A DNA stretch of 64,000 bases from Corallococcus sp. EGB (GTDB taxonomy: Bacteria > Myxococcota > Myxococcia > Myxococcales > Myxococcaceae). Location of the stretch: assembly GCF_019968905.1 (NCBI RefSeq), contig NZ_CP079946.1, forward strand, positions 4,836,001 to 4,900,000, in the 5' to 3' direction. The first letter of the stretch is position 1. The number at the start of each line of letters is the position of its first letter. Made by a program: the position numbers and the translations under genes. The notes beneath the pieces are model-generated. The model saw only the letters and a program-made list of their open reading frames with translations, made no database searches and was not told the origin of the DNA. Shown piece by piece: positions 1 to 10,227 of this stretch.

Positions 1-1
1 C

Positions 2-94
2 GGCGGGGTGTTGTCCCGCCGGGCCTGGAGGCACTTCGCGGCGGCCGGGGCGCTGTCCCTGGCCGCCGTGCTCATGCTCGCCCGGGCCCTGTGA
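2..94 (+). CDS. C-terminal end of a membrane protein (5' truncated)
   Basis: An open frame enters from the left edge and stops with TGA at 92-94, giving 30 residues. They are basic at first (SRRAWRH) and then form one hydrophobic stretch ending AAVLMLARAL, as in the last membrane segment of an integral membrane protein. The family cannot be named from this fragment. It faces the next gene tail to tail, with a hairpin between them. Confidence 0.5.
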   Translation, partial: GGVLSRRAWRHFAAAGALSLAAVLMLARAL

Positions 95-107
95 GGTCCA
101 GGCGGGC

Positions 108-135
108 GGCTCCGGCCGGAGAGGGCGCCGGAGCC
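108..135. terminator. Bidirectional terminator-like hairpin
   Basis: Perfect 9-bp inverted repeat GGCTCCGGC / GCCGGAGCC with a 10-nt loop, between two convergent genes. There is no T tract on either side, so its role as a terminator is inferred from position. Confidence 0.5.
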
Positions 136-151
136 GAGGACGGCGCGACGA

Positions 152-1948
152 CTACCCCGGATCGATCTGGCAGTTGTTGGGGCAGCCGTCGGTGTTGTTG
201 GTGTTGCCGTCGTCGCACGTCTCGCCGTACTCGTACTGGGTGATGCCGTCACCGCAGCGGGGGTTCCAGATGCAGGTGAGGCTGCACTTGCCGTAGCCCG
301 GGCCGTTGGCGTTGCCGTTGTCGCACTGCTCGCCCGGGTCGACCTGGCCGTTGCCGCAGGTGGACTTGCACTCGGTGCGCTGGGTCTCGAAGTTGTTCAG
401 GGTCAGCTTGTACGAGGACGCGGACGTGTGGCGCTCCGCCTGGAACACGACGACCTCGTAGATCTTGCCCTTCACCAGGCCCAGGCCGGAGACGGTGGCC
501 GCGTCCGACAGGGCCACGGTGCCGGAGGTGGCGCCGTGCACGCCGCCCAGGTCCAGGGCGAGCTTGCCGTTGATGAACACCCAGACGTCGTCGTCACCCA
601 GGAACGTCAGGACCTCGTTGCCCTTGAACTCGAACCAGTAGCGGACCTCGCTGGTGAAGCTGAAGTTGCGCGGGGTGCCGCTGCCGTCGTTGAGGCGGTT
701 CTCCTTGCCCTGGCCGACCCAGCCGCTGTTGTCGAGCGGGAAGAAGGTCTGGTTGTTGAACACGTAGGAGCCGTCGCCCTGCTTGTTGAGCTTCAGCGTG
801 CTGACCTCCGTCACGTTGACGCCCGGCGTGTCGCGGTACCACTGGTCGAAGGCGGTCTGGCCGTGGGTGACGGCCGAGCCGGCGCCCTTGGCGTAGATGG
901 GCTTGCCGTCCGTGCCCAGCGGGCCGAACTTCGGACCGACGATGCCCTGCTCCGCGCCGTTGGCGTCCTCGAAGTCCGGGTGCGGGGTCGCGGGGGACTT
1001 GCAGCCGCCGTTGTTCTTGCCGCAGAAGTCGCGGTAGACGACGGGGATCTCCACGGCGCTCGGCGGGGACTCCGTGATGCGGACGCAGGCGAAGCCCTCC
1101 TCCAGCTTGCACGTGGAGGAGCAGCCGTCGTTGGAGCGGGTGTTGCCGTCGTCGCACTCCTCCGTGGTGTCACCCGGCAGGATGACGCCGTCGCCGCAGC
1201 GGGACTCGCACGTGCCGTTCTTGCACTTGGGCTCCAGCACGCACAGCGGCGAGCAGCCATCGCCCATGTCGTGGTTGCCGTCGTCGCACTGCTCGGTGCC
1301 TTCCCGCTTGCCGTCGCCGCAGACCGTCTTCGTGCACGGCTGGCCAATGGTGTCGCACTTGTAGCCCTGCTCCAGGCGGCAGGTGTCGCTGCAGCCGTCG
1401 CCCTTGGCGGTGTTGCCGTCCTCGCACTCCTCCTCGCCGGCGATGATGCCGTCACCGCACTGGGCCGCGCGGCAGCGCTGGCCCTGGAAGGGGCAGGTCC
1501 AGCCGGTCTCCACGGCGGAGCAGTCCGCCTTGCAGCCGTCGTTGGACTCCTTGTTGCGGTCGTCGCACGCCTCGCCATTCTCCACGATGCCGTTGCCGCA
1601 CGCCGCCGCCACGACGCAGGGCCGGCCCGAGACGGGACACTCGAAGCCGATCTCCACCTCCGTGCAGTCGTTCTTGCAGCCGTCACCGCTCACGGTGTTG
1701 GCGTCGTCACAGGCCTCGCCCTTCTGGACCTTGCCGTCGCCACAGACCTTGGGGCCCGGATCGTACGAGCCACCGTCGGGCTGGGTGTCGCCACCGTCGG
1801 GGCCGCCACCGTCGGTGTTGCCACCGTCCGTGACGTTCGTGCCGCCGTCGTCCGGGCCATCGTCGCCGGGACAGGCTGTCAGGGTGAGGAGCAGCGAAGC
1901 GAGCACAACGCTCGCGAATCGGGGGAGCCGGGGGGGAATTTTCAGCAT
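152..1948 (-). CDS. Surface lipoprotein with DUF4215 Cys-rich repeats and a fibro-slime domain
   Basis: 598 residues. The N-terminus is a lipoprotein signal peptide with lipobox LTAC, followed by a low-complexity D/G/P-rich linker. Residues about 68-290 hold five Cys-rich repeats of the form CGDG..EECDDGN..GDGC..C (DUF4215, myxococcus cysteine-rich repeat). Next comes a fibro-slime domain (DFEDANG, FTSEVRYWFEF, FLGDDDVWVFINGKLALDLG), a PA14-like beta fold that often binds sugars or forms surface matrix. Two further Cys-rich repeats close the protein. Expected location is the outer surface, held by a lipid anchor, with disulfides in the repeats. The role is probably adhesive or matrix related; the ligand is unknown. 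It is a single gene with 132 bp upstream. Confidence 0.85.
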   Translation of the reverse strand: MLKIPPRLPRFASVVLASLLLTLTACPGDDGPDDGGTNVTDGGNTDGGGPDGGDTQPDGGSYDPGPKVCGDGKVQKGEACDDANTVSGDGCKNDCTEVEIGFECPVSGRPCVVAAACGNGIVENGEACDDRNKESNDGCKADCSAVETGWTCPFQGQRCRAAQCGDGIIAGEEECEDGNTAKGDGCSDTCRLEQGYKCDTIGQPCTKTVCGDGKREGTEQCDDGNHDMGDGCSPLCVLEPKCKNGTCESRCGDGVILPGDTTEECDDGNTRSNDGCSSTCKLEEGFACVRITESPPSAVEIPVVYRDFCGKNNGGCKSPATPHPDFEDANGAEQGIVGPKFGPLGTDGKPIYAKGAGSAVTHGQTAFDQWYRDTPGVNVTEVSTLKLNKQGDGSYVFNNQTFFPLDNSGWVGQGKENRLNDGSGTPRNFSFTSEVRYWFEFKGNEVLTFLGDDDVWVFINGKLALDLGGVHGATSGTVALSDAATVSGLGLVKGKIYEVVVFQAERHTSASSYKLTLNNFETQRTECKSTCGNGQVDPGEQCDNGNANGPGYGKCSLTCIWNPRCGDGITQYEYGETCDDGNTNNTDGCPNNCQIDPG

Positions 1949-2017
1949 GAAGGAGATGCTGAAAGCCCGTAGCCCCAGGTGTCAAATGGATCAGGTGTTT
2001 TATCACCCAGCCGGTGC

Positions 2018-2058
2018 GTAAAAGTGCAGAAAGCCCGTACGGGTGTACGGACCTTCTG
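2018..2058 (-). terminator. Rho-independent-like terminator of the sugar MFS gene
   Basis: Just after the stop of the MFS gene (minus strand) two 14-nt arms, 2027-2040 and 2045-2058, pair around a 4-nt loop. The two non-Watson-Crick positions become G-U pairs in the minus-strand transcript. The hairpin is followed on that strand by CACTTTTACG, a short U-rich tail. Confidence 0.6.
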
Positions 2059-2080
2059 GCCGCGTCCCTGCCTCACGGGG

Positions 2081-3505
2081 CTACATCTGTTCCAGCTCGC
2101 GACCCTTCGTCTCGCGGATGAACTTCGCGGCGAAGAAGACGGAGAACACGGCGGCCGCGGCATACAGGCCGTAGGCCCAGCCCAACCCGAGGGCCTGCAG
2201 CGACGGGAACGTGGCGGACACGAGGAAGTTGGCCAGCCACTGCGCCATGGCCGCGATGGACAGCGCGAGCGCGCGGATGCGGTTGGGGAACATCTCGCCC
2301 AGGAGCACCCAGACGACGGGGCCCCACGAGAAGCCGAAGAAGACGACGTAGAGGTTGGCGGCGATGAGCGCGGTGGTGCCGGCCGCGCCCTGCAGCACGG
2401 GCTTGCCTGCGGCGTCCAGCGGCGCGCTGCCGAAGAGGTACGTGAGCAGGCCCAGCGTGAGCGCCATGCCCACGGAGCCGACGATGAGCAGGGGCTTTCT
2501 GCCCACCTTGTCCACGAACGCGATGGCCACGAGCGTGGTGAGGATGTTGGTGACGCTGGTGATGACGGTGATGGCCAGCGAGTTCTGTTCGGAGAAGCCC
2601 ACCGCCTGCCAGAGGGCGCTGGAGTAGTAGAAGATGACGTTGATGCCCACGAACTGCTGGAGCATCGCGAGCACGATGCCGATCCACACGATGGGCAGGA
2701 AGCCGAAGCGGCCGCCCTTCAGGTCCGACAGGTGCGGCGTGTAGTGGGTGCGCAGCGACTGGCGGATCTCCACGACCTTGGATGGCGCGGTGTCCCCCTC
2801 GGTGCCGCGCAGCACGTCCAGGGCCTCCTGTTCGCGCCCCCTCGCCACGAGGAAGCGCGGGGACTCCGGGATGAAGAGCGCGCCCATGCCGTAGAGGATG
2901 GCGGGCGGAAGGCCGCTGAAGAACATCCACCGCCACGCGGTGATGTCCAGCCAGCCGGGGTTGCTGGCCGAGCCCGCGGTGCGCGCGATGGCGAAGTCCC
3001 CCAACAGCGCCATGAAGATGCCGATCACGATGGCCAGCTGCTGCAGGGACGCCAGGCGGCCGCGCAGGTGAGCGGGAGCGATCTCCGCGATGTACGCGGG
3101 CGCCACGACGCTGGCGGAGCCTACGCCCAGGCCGCCCACCAGTCGCCAGAAGCTCAGGTCCCAGAGCGAGAACGCGAAGCCGGAGCCGATCGCGCTGATG
3201 GTGAACATGGCCGCCGCGACCATCATGGTGCGCCGCCGGCCATAGCGGTCCGCGATGTGGCCCGCGGCGAACGCGCCCGCGGCGGAGCCGATGAGCGCCG
3301 AGGACACCGAGAGGCCCAGGGCGAGCTGGCTCGCGGCGAACTCCGTCCTCAGCGCGCTCACGGTGCCGTTGATGACGGAGGTGTCGAAGCCGAAGAGGAA
3401 GCCGCCCAGCGCGGCCACCACGGAGATGACGACGATTCTTCCGGTGTGGGGCTCCGGTCGCACCGTGGGCTCCCTGCTCGCCGGAACATCCAGGACTTCC
3501 GCCAT
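2081..3505 (-). CDS. Sugar-porter family MFS transporter
   Basis: 474 residues, usual length for the sugar porter branch of the major facilitator superfamily, with about 12 membrane segments. Signatures: GFLFGFDTSVINGT in segment 1, DRYGRRRTM between segments 2 and 3, PESPRFLVARG before the central loop, QQFVGIN in segment 7, VDKVGRKPLL, and RETKGRELE at the C-terminus, all typical of proton:sugar symporters such as XylE/GalP. It should take up a hexose or pentose across the inner membrane; the substrate cannot be told. Start chosen at the ATG preceded by AAGGAG with 6-nt spacing. About 170 bp separate it from the upstream sigma-54 activator on the same strand. Confidence 0.9.
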   Translation of the reverse strand: MAEVLDVPASREPTVRPEPHTGRIVVISVVAALGGFLFGFDTSVINGTVSALRTEFAASQLALGLSVSSALIGSAAGAFAAGHIADRYGRRRTMMVAAAMFTISAIGSGFAFSLWDLSFWRLVGGLGVGSASVVAPAYIAEIAPAHLRGRLASLQQLAIVIGIFMALLGDFAIARTAGSASNPGWLDITAWRWMFFSGLPPAILYGMGALFIPESPRFLVARGREQEALDVLRGTEGDTAPSKVVEIRQSLRTHYTPHLSDLKGGRFGFLPIVWIGIVLAMLQQFVGINVIFYYSSALWQAVGFSEQNSLAITVITSVTNILTTLVAIAFVDKVGRKPLLIVGSVGMALTLGLLTYLFGSAPLDAAGKPVLQGAAGTTALIAANLYVVFFGFSWGPVVWVLLGEMFPNRIRALALSIAAMAQWLANFLVSATFPSLQALGLGWAYGLYAAAAVFSVFFAAKFIRETKGRELEQM

Positions 3506-3675
3506 GACGTGCTCCTTCCCCCTCCGAACGGGCACATGTCCGGCCCTCGCGGTACGCACAACGGCCCTGGTCAGAGGTGCCCCCCATGGCCGCCGAAGGG
3601 CACCCACGGGCAGGGCAGCTCCCGGGTGGCCGCCCGCTGGGGGACAGGGCTCGGAGCCGGAGGATGGGCCGGAGC

Positions 3676-5264
<1,589 letters not shown>

Positions 5265-5268
<4 letters not shown>

Positions 5269-6101
5269 GCGCCCGCCGCGCGGCCCAGGAGCATGCGCTG
5301 GCCTTCGCGCGCGGGCTCGGTGAAGGGGAACAGGCCGCGCGCCTCCTGTGCCATGTCCTCCAGCAGCTCGTCCGCATGGGACGGATCGTGGTGGAAGAGG
5401 AAGAGGCGGCCGGCGTGCAGGTCCTTGGCCACCTTGGCCGCGTCCATCATCGTCGAGTGGCCCCAGCCCTTCTTGGACATGCCCTTCCGGCCCTCGTACT
5501 CGTCGGGCGTGTACTGCGCGTCCAGGCACAGCGCGTCCGCGCCCTCGAAGTGACGGGCCACGTCGGAGGTGAGGCGCTCCGGCAGCTCCACGTCCGTGGC
5601 GTACACGAAGGAGTGGCCGTCCGCCTCGACCCGGTACGCCATACAGCCGTCCGGGTGTGGCACGTCGATGGGGGTCACCTTGAAGGGGCCCACCTCCACG
5701 GTGCGGCCGTGCAGCGCGGACCCGAAGCCCATCTTCGAGCGCATGGTGGACAGCGGCACCGGGAACTGCGGCGGGCGCATCTGCTGCGACAGCGTGGACT
5801 CCAGCGCCTGGGCACCATTCGCGCCGGGGCCGTACATCGTCAGCGACGTGGTAGGCAGGTACGCGGGCGTGAAGAAGGGGAAGCCCTGCACGTGGTCCCA
5901 GTGCAGGTGCGAGAAGAACAGGGTCGCCTTCTGCGGCGCGCCCTCGCGCATCATGACCTCGCCCAGCGTCCGGATGCCCGTGCCCGCGTCGAGGATCAGC
6001 CGCTCGCCCTGGCTCGTCACCTCCACGCACGCCGTGTTGCCGCCGATGCGCGACCCCGACACCGCGATGCTGCCCCGAACGCCAAAGAAGCGGATTTCCA
6101 T
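5265..6101 (-). CDS. Metallo-beta-lactamase-fold hydrolase
   Basis: 278 residues. The start MEIRFFGVRGSIAVSG is typical of the family containing cyclic-nucleotide phosphodiesterase-like and RNase Z-like MBL proteins. Metal ligands are visible in HLHWDH (HxHxDH), followed by DVELPE, LDAQYT and FHHDPSH. It is soluble, with no signal peptide, and probably hydrolyses a phosphodiester or related small molecule; the substrate is unknown. It forms a two-gene unit with the GAF/sigma-54 activator, so its product or substrate might be the GAF ligand (inference). Start at the ATG with a GGAG 8 nt upstream. Confidence 0.85.
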
Positions 6102-6240
6102 GGTGAGTCTCCGGATGCTCCGGCGCCCGCTGGGGGCGCCCTGACACGTGAGGGGGACAGAGCACGTCCGGTGCCAGCGCCAAGGTGCTGGAATCATTGG
6201 GCCAGCGGGGGAGGGGGCGGCAGGCCGCTCCATTCTGGCG

Positions 6241-6275
6241 CGCTCCGGATGGGGCGGGCGTTCCAATCCGGAGCG
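6241..6275. promoter_or_regulatory. 10-bp inverted repeat upstream of parA-like gene
   Basis: Perfect inverted repeat CGCTCCGGAT (6241-6250) and ATCCGGAGCG (6266-6275) with a 15-bp spacer, ending 37 bp before the ParA-like start, in the 211-bp divergent region shared with the MBL gene. It may be an operator or a 5'UTR hairpin; no promoter boxes are clear. Confidence 0.4.
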
Positions 6276-6312
6276 GCCCAGGGCGTGGGGGATTCCTGGT
6301 ACATCCGGGGCC

Positions 6313-7074
6313 ATGCCGGTCATCGCGTTCTGCACCATCAAGGGAGGCGTCGGGAAGACGACGCTGTGTTCGCATGTGGCGGCGGCGCTGGCGGACGCGG
6401 GCCGCCGGGTGCTGCTGTTGGACCTGGATCCGCAGGCGCACGCGTCGCTGGTGCTGGGGCTGGAGACGCGCGACGGGCCGTGCGTGGCGGACGCCTTCGG
6501 GCCCCGGCCGAAGCACAAGCTGGATGAGATCATCGTGGCGTCCCCCAAGCGTCAGGGGTTGTTCATCGCGCCGGGGGCGCCGCGCATGGCGGCGCTGGAG
6601 CGCGAGCTGTTCGGCTGGGGGCACCGGCTCCAGGCGATTCCGCGCGCGCTGAAGACGCTGTCGTGGGCGCCGGACGTCATCGTCGTGGACACGCCGCCGA
6701 GCATCGGCGCGTTCACGGAGGCCGTGCTGGCGTGCGCGGACGTGGTGGTGGCGCCGGTGCCTACGGGCGCGTTCGCGCTGCAGGGCCTGGGCGAGATTGA
6801 AACCGCGTGGCGCGACGTGCGCGAGGAGGGCGGCCAGTTGGTGGCCGCGGTGAACCTGTGGGATCGGCGCACGCCCGCGACCAACGTGGCGATGGAGGAG
6901 GCGCTGAAGGACGTGACGGTGCCGGTGTTGAAGGCCCGCATCCCGCGCTCGGAGTCCATCAACCAGGCGGGGCTGGGCTACGAGGTGGTGTTCGACGTGA
7001 GCCCGAACGCGGCGGGCGCGGAGGAGCTGCGCGCCATGGCCCGCGAGCTGGCGAAGCTCGCGGGCCTGCGCTGA
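6313..7074 (+). CDS. Orphan ParA/MinD-type P-loop ATPase
   Basis: 253 residues. It starts MPVIAFCTIKGGVGKTTLCS, containing the deviant Walker A box (KGGVGKTT) of ParA/MinD/Soj ATPases. Further motifs are LLLDLDPQAHASL and VIVVDTPPS (switch regions) and VVAPVPTGAFALQG. No ParB or parS site is seen beside it, so a chromosome-segregation role is unlikely. Orphan ParA proteins commonly position cellular cargo such as chemotaxis clusters, but the cargo here is unknown. Start chosen at the ATG directly preceding the conserved strand. It is divergent from the MBL hydrolase. Confidence 0.85.
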   Translation: MPVIAFCTIKGGVGKTTLCSHVAAALADAGRRVLLLDLDPQAHASLVLGLETRDGPCVADAFGPRPKHKLDEIIVASPKRQGLFIAPGAPRMAALERELFGWGHRLQAIPRALKTLSWAPDVIVVDTPPSIGAFTEAVLACADVVVAPVPTGAFALQGLGEIETAWRDVREEGGQLVAAVNLWDRRTPATNVAMEEALKDVTVPVLKARIPRSESINQAGLGYEVVFDVSPNAAGAEELRAMARELAKLAGLR

Positions 7075-7093
7075 CGCTCGACTGCGAGATGCC

Positions 7094-7711
7094 TCACTCA
7101 GGCTGGCCGATGGTGCCGGTCCGCAGGGGCCCGCCGCGCCGGTAGGTGAGCAGCGCCACCCCCTTGGGGGTGATCCGCGACGCGGCGAGCTGGAGCGTGC
7201 GGGGCTGCGTTCCCGGTCCAAAGAGGCGCCGGCCGCTGCCCAGCGTCACGGGGATGACGTGCAGATGCAGCACGTCCACCAGGTCATGCCTCAGCAGGGT
7301 CTGCAGCAGGCCGCAGCTGCCATGCACCTGCAGCTCGCGGCCGGGCGAGGACTTGAGGCGGCGCACCGCCTCCACCGTGTCTCCCTCCAACAAGGTCGAG
7401 TTCGCCCAGTCCACACGGCGCAGCGTGGTGGACGCCACGTACTTGGGCAGCGTGTTGAGCGGCCGGGCGATGAGGTCGTCCGGTGCCGTCATGCGTGGCC
7501 AGTAGCCGGCGAAGATTTCGTACGTCCCGCGCCCGAGCAGGAACGCGTCCGCTCGGGAGAAGATGTCGACGACGTGCGCGCCCAGCTCCGGGCCGCCATG
7601 GGGTTGCACCCAGCCTCCATGGGTGAAGCCGCCGCTCGGGTCCTCCCCCGGGCCCCCTGGGGACTGCATCACTCCGTCCAGCGTCACGAACTCCGTCACA
7701 GTCAATTCCAT
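7094..7711 (-). CDS. DHFR-fold reductase (RibD C-terminal domain family)
   Basis: 205 residues. It has the layout of the dihydrofolate-reductase-like RibD_C family: TEFVTLDGVMQSPGG at the N-terminus, FLLGRGTYEIFAGYWP in the middle, and LQVHGSCGLLQTLLRHDLVD followed by HVIPVTLGSGRRLFG. These small cytoplasmic proteins probably bind NADPH; most stand-alone members lack a known substrate and are often misnamed dihydrofolate reductase. It is monocistronic and faces the ParA-like gene. The 126 bp after its start show nothing distinctive. Confidence 0.85.
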   Translation of the reverse strand: MELTVTEFVTLDGVMQSPGGPGEDPSGGFTHGGWVQPHGGPELGAHVVDIFSRADAFLLGRGTYEIFAGYWPRMTAPDDLIARPLNTLPKYVASTTLRRVDWANSTLLEGDTVEAVRRLKSSPGRELQVHGSCGLLQTLLRHDLVDVLHLHVIPVTLGSGRRLFGPGTQPRTLQLAASRITPKGVALLTYRRGGPLRTGTIGQPE

Positions 7712-7837
7712 GGTCGCATCCGTCCCTTTCAGTCAGTCCAATTGCCCTGTCTGAATCCGCGACGAATGGGCCGGGCGCGGATCGACACGCCGGCATTTTT
7801 CCCGGTGCGAGGGGGAGGCGGGCGGGCGGGCGCTGAC

Positions 7838-9232
7838 TCACGGCGTGGGCAGGCCGGGGCCAAGCGCCGAGCGCACGTTGGCGTCGGTGAAGGTCGTGCC
7901 CCAGACGGCGTTGATCTCCTGGGCGATGAAGGCGGCGCCCGGCTGAAGGGTCCCAAGAGATGCCTCCAGCATCACCACGCGCGGGTCGGTGATCTCCACC
8001 AGGCGGGGCGCGACGTCGCTGACGTCGCGGCCCTGCGCCTGTGCGGCGTGCACCCCTTGCAGCCACGCGCGGACGGTGCCCTGGGCGTGGGGGACATAGA
8101 GCGGTTGCGCCGCCGCGCCGAGCGACACGAGGAGATGCCCCAGGCTCAGCGTCAGGACGACGCTGCCGTGCTGGGTGAGCAGCGGTCCGTGGTCCGGCGG
8201 CAGGATGTTCCAGTCCACGGTGGCGAGGTTCTGGAGGTACATGGGCGTGAAGCGCTGCGGTGCCTGGGCGACGAGCGCGCGCGTGTGCTCCACGGGGATG
8301 AGCGTGTCCCAGTCGTCGTGGAGGATGAGGAACGGCGTCTGGACGGTGCTGGCCAGGTGCCCGGCGGTCCAGCGCGCATAGTCCGTGCCTGGCGTGACGG
8401 GGTCCCCGCCGGTGGTGGCGTAGATGCGGCGGAAGTAGGGCTCGAAGAACTGCTGGTAGCGCGAGCGCATCGCCGGGTCGCTCACGCGAGCGGGGACTTG
8501 GCGGCTCACATAGTCCACCTCCGCCGCGAAGTCGGACAGCGGGGACAGGGCGACGCCCACGGAGGGCACCACCGAGGCGGGGGCATCCGCGGCCGCGTAG
8601 AGCGCCTCATAGCCGCCCCAGGAGCCGCCGAAGATGCCAATGCGCTTCGTGTCCACGTTGCCGGCCTGGGCGAGGAAGCGCATGCCCGCGTTCATGTCCT
8701 CGCGGTCGTTCCGCAGGTCTCCGCCCGCGTAGAAGCGGCCGAAGACCGCGAGCACGCCGAAGTCATGGAACAGGTAGATGAAGGACTCGCCCGCGATGAG
8801 CTCCGGCGTGGTGGGCGTGAACGCGATGGGAGAGGAGCCCGGCCCGTAGTGCGGCTCGCTGTCATCCGGGTGGATGCCGGCGCCACGCGCGGCCCACTTC
8901 GCGTCCACGGCCTCTCCGGTCCAGGCGATGCCGTCATAGGGCCTGGTGAGCACCACCGTGGGCGACACGCCGGGCTTCCGGGGTGGGAACCACTGCGCGT
9001 AGGTGGCGGCGCGACCGGGCACCTCCAGCTTGAGCAGCTGGTAGGGCCAGGTCTGGCCTGCGGCGTTGAGCTCCCCGGAGCCGAGCTGGGTCACCTGGAC
9101 CGAGCCCGGGTCCGTCGGCGTTTCGTCCGGGATGTGACAGGCATTGGTGGACGAATTCGAGTTGGAGCAGCAGGCGGTGGGGAGGGTGCCCAGGAGGGCG
9201 AGGGCCACGAACGTGGTCGAAAACAGGCGCAT
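7838..9232 (-). CDS. Lipoprotein alpha/beta hydrolase (S9 peptidase/esterase-like)
   Basis: 464 residues. The lipoprotein signal MRLFSTTFVALALLG ends in a lipobox TAC with a second Cys next to it. The nucleophile elbow is GIFGGSWGGYEALYAA (GxSxG), of the prolyl-oligopeptidase/dienelactone-hydrolase type. A later ILHDDWDTLIPVEHT has the usual position and form of the catalytic Asp loop, and PPDHGPLL may supply the His. It is probably an envelope-anchored esterase or peptidase; the substrate is unknown. It diverges from glutaminase with 70 bp between the starts. The ATG chosen begins a proper signal peptide. Confidence 0.75.
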   Translation of the reverse strand: MRLFSTTFVALALLGTLPTACCSNSNSSTNACHIPDETPTDPGSVQVTQLGSGELNAAGQTWPYQLLKLEVPGRAATYAQWFPPRKPGVSPTVVLTRPYDGIAWTGEAVDAKWAARGAGIHPDDSEPHYGPGSSPIAFTPTTPELIAGESFIYLFHDFGVLAVFGRFYAGGDLRNDREDMNAGMRFLAQAGNVDTKRIGIFGGSWGGYEALYAAADAPASVVPSVGVALSPLSDFAAEVDYVSRQVPARVSDPAMRSRYQQFFEPYFRRIYATTGGDPVTPGTDYARWTAGHLASTVQTPFLILHDDWDTLIPVEHTRALVAQAPQRFTPMYLQNLATVDWNILPPDHGPLLTQHGSVVLTLSLGHLLVSLGAAAQPLYVPHAQGTVRAWLQGVHAAQAQGRDVSDVAPRLVEITDPRVVMLEASLGTLQPGAAFIAQEINAVWGTTFTDANVRSALGPGLPTP

Positions 9233-9302
9233 GCCCCAGCAGACACCATGGCACGGAGATTCTGAAAGCCTCCTCGACCATTCCAGACGAGGATGGCGGC
9301 GC

Positions 9303-10214
9303 ATGGACTACCAGGCGGTGTTGGCGGAGGTCTGGGACGCGGTGCGGCCGGTGGTGGGGCACGGCCGCGTGGCGTCGTACATCCCGGCGCTGGCGGCGGT
9401 GGACCCGCGCCGTTTCGGCATGGCGCTCGCGACGGTGGAGGGGGACGTGTACGGCGTGGGGGACTGGCGCGAGCCGTTCTCCATCCAGAGCATCTCCAAG
9501 GTGTTCACCTTGGCGCTCACGCTGGCGCGGGATGGGGACGCGCTGTGGCGGCGCGTGGGCAAGGAGCCCTCGGGCAACCCGTTCAACTCGCTGGTGCAGT
9601 TGGAGTACGAGCAGGGCATCCCACGCAATCCGTTCATCAACGCGGGCGCGCTGGTCATCACGGATCGCCTCCAGCGCCTCACCGGCGATGCGCGAGGCAC
9701 GCTGCGCGACTTCCTTCGGGCGGAGAGCGGCAATCCGTCGGTGGACTTCGATCCGGTCATCGCCGCATCGGAGGCGGAGCACGGCCACCGCAACCGCGCG
9801 CTGGCCCACTTCATGGCGAGCTACGGCAACATGGAGGGCGCTGTCCCGGAGGTGCTGGAGCACTACTTCTGGCAGTGCTCGCTCGCGATGAGCTGCGCGG
9901 ATCTGGCGCAGGCCTGTGGCTTCCTCGCCCGGCACGGTCAGCGCGCGGACGGGTCGCGGCTGCTCACGCGCAGTCAGGCGAAGCAGGTCAACGCGGTGAT
10001 GCTCACCTGCGGCACGTACGACGCGGCGGGAGAGTTCGCCTATCGCGTGGGCTTGCCAGGCAAGAGCGGCGTGGGTGGCGGCATCATCGCCGTCATCCCC
10101 AACCGCTGCGGCCTGTGCGTATGGAGCCCCGGGCTGGATGCGCGGGGCAACTCGGTTGCAGGCGTGGAGGCGCTGGACCGCTTCACCACGCTGACCGGCC
10201 TGTCCGTGTTCTGA
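9303..10214 (+). CDS. glsA: Glutaminase (GlsA family)
   Basis: 303 residues, the normal size for bacterial glutaminases of the serine-dependent beta-lactamase-like fold. They hydrolyse L-glutamine to glutamate and ammonia in the cytoplasm. The catalytic SxxK box is in FSIQSISKVF. Other family blocks are GNPFNSLVQLEYEQGIPRNP, NAGALVI, MASYGNMEG, AKQVNAVMLTCGTYDAAGEF and GLPGKSGVGGGI. It ends with the usual short tail and has no STAS domain. Start at the ATG giving MDYQAVLAEVWD. It stands alone, convergent with the next hydrolase. Confidence 0.93.
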   Translation: MDYQAVLAEVWDAVRPVVGHGRVASYIPALAAVDPRRFGMALATVEGDVYGVGDWREPFSIQSISKVFTLALTLARDGDALWRRVGKEPSGNPFNSLVQLEYEQGIPRNPFINAGALVITDRLQRLTGDARGTLRDFLRAESGNPSVDFDPVIAASEAEHGHRNRALAHFMASYGNMEGAVPEVLEHYFWQCSLAMSCADLAQACGFLARHGQRADGSRLLTRSQAKQVNAVMLTCGTYDAAGEFAYRVGLPGKSGVGGGIIAVIPNRCGLCVWSPGLDARGNSVAGVEALDRFTTLTGLSVF

Positions 10215-10227
10215 GGGAAGCGAGGCT

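Noticed and set aside
9244-9262. TGGCACGGAGATTCTGA as a sigma-54 promoter for glutaminase
   Set aside because: The -24 half matches but the essential GC of the -12 element is absent.
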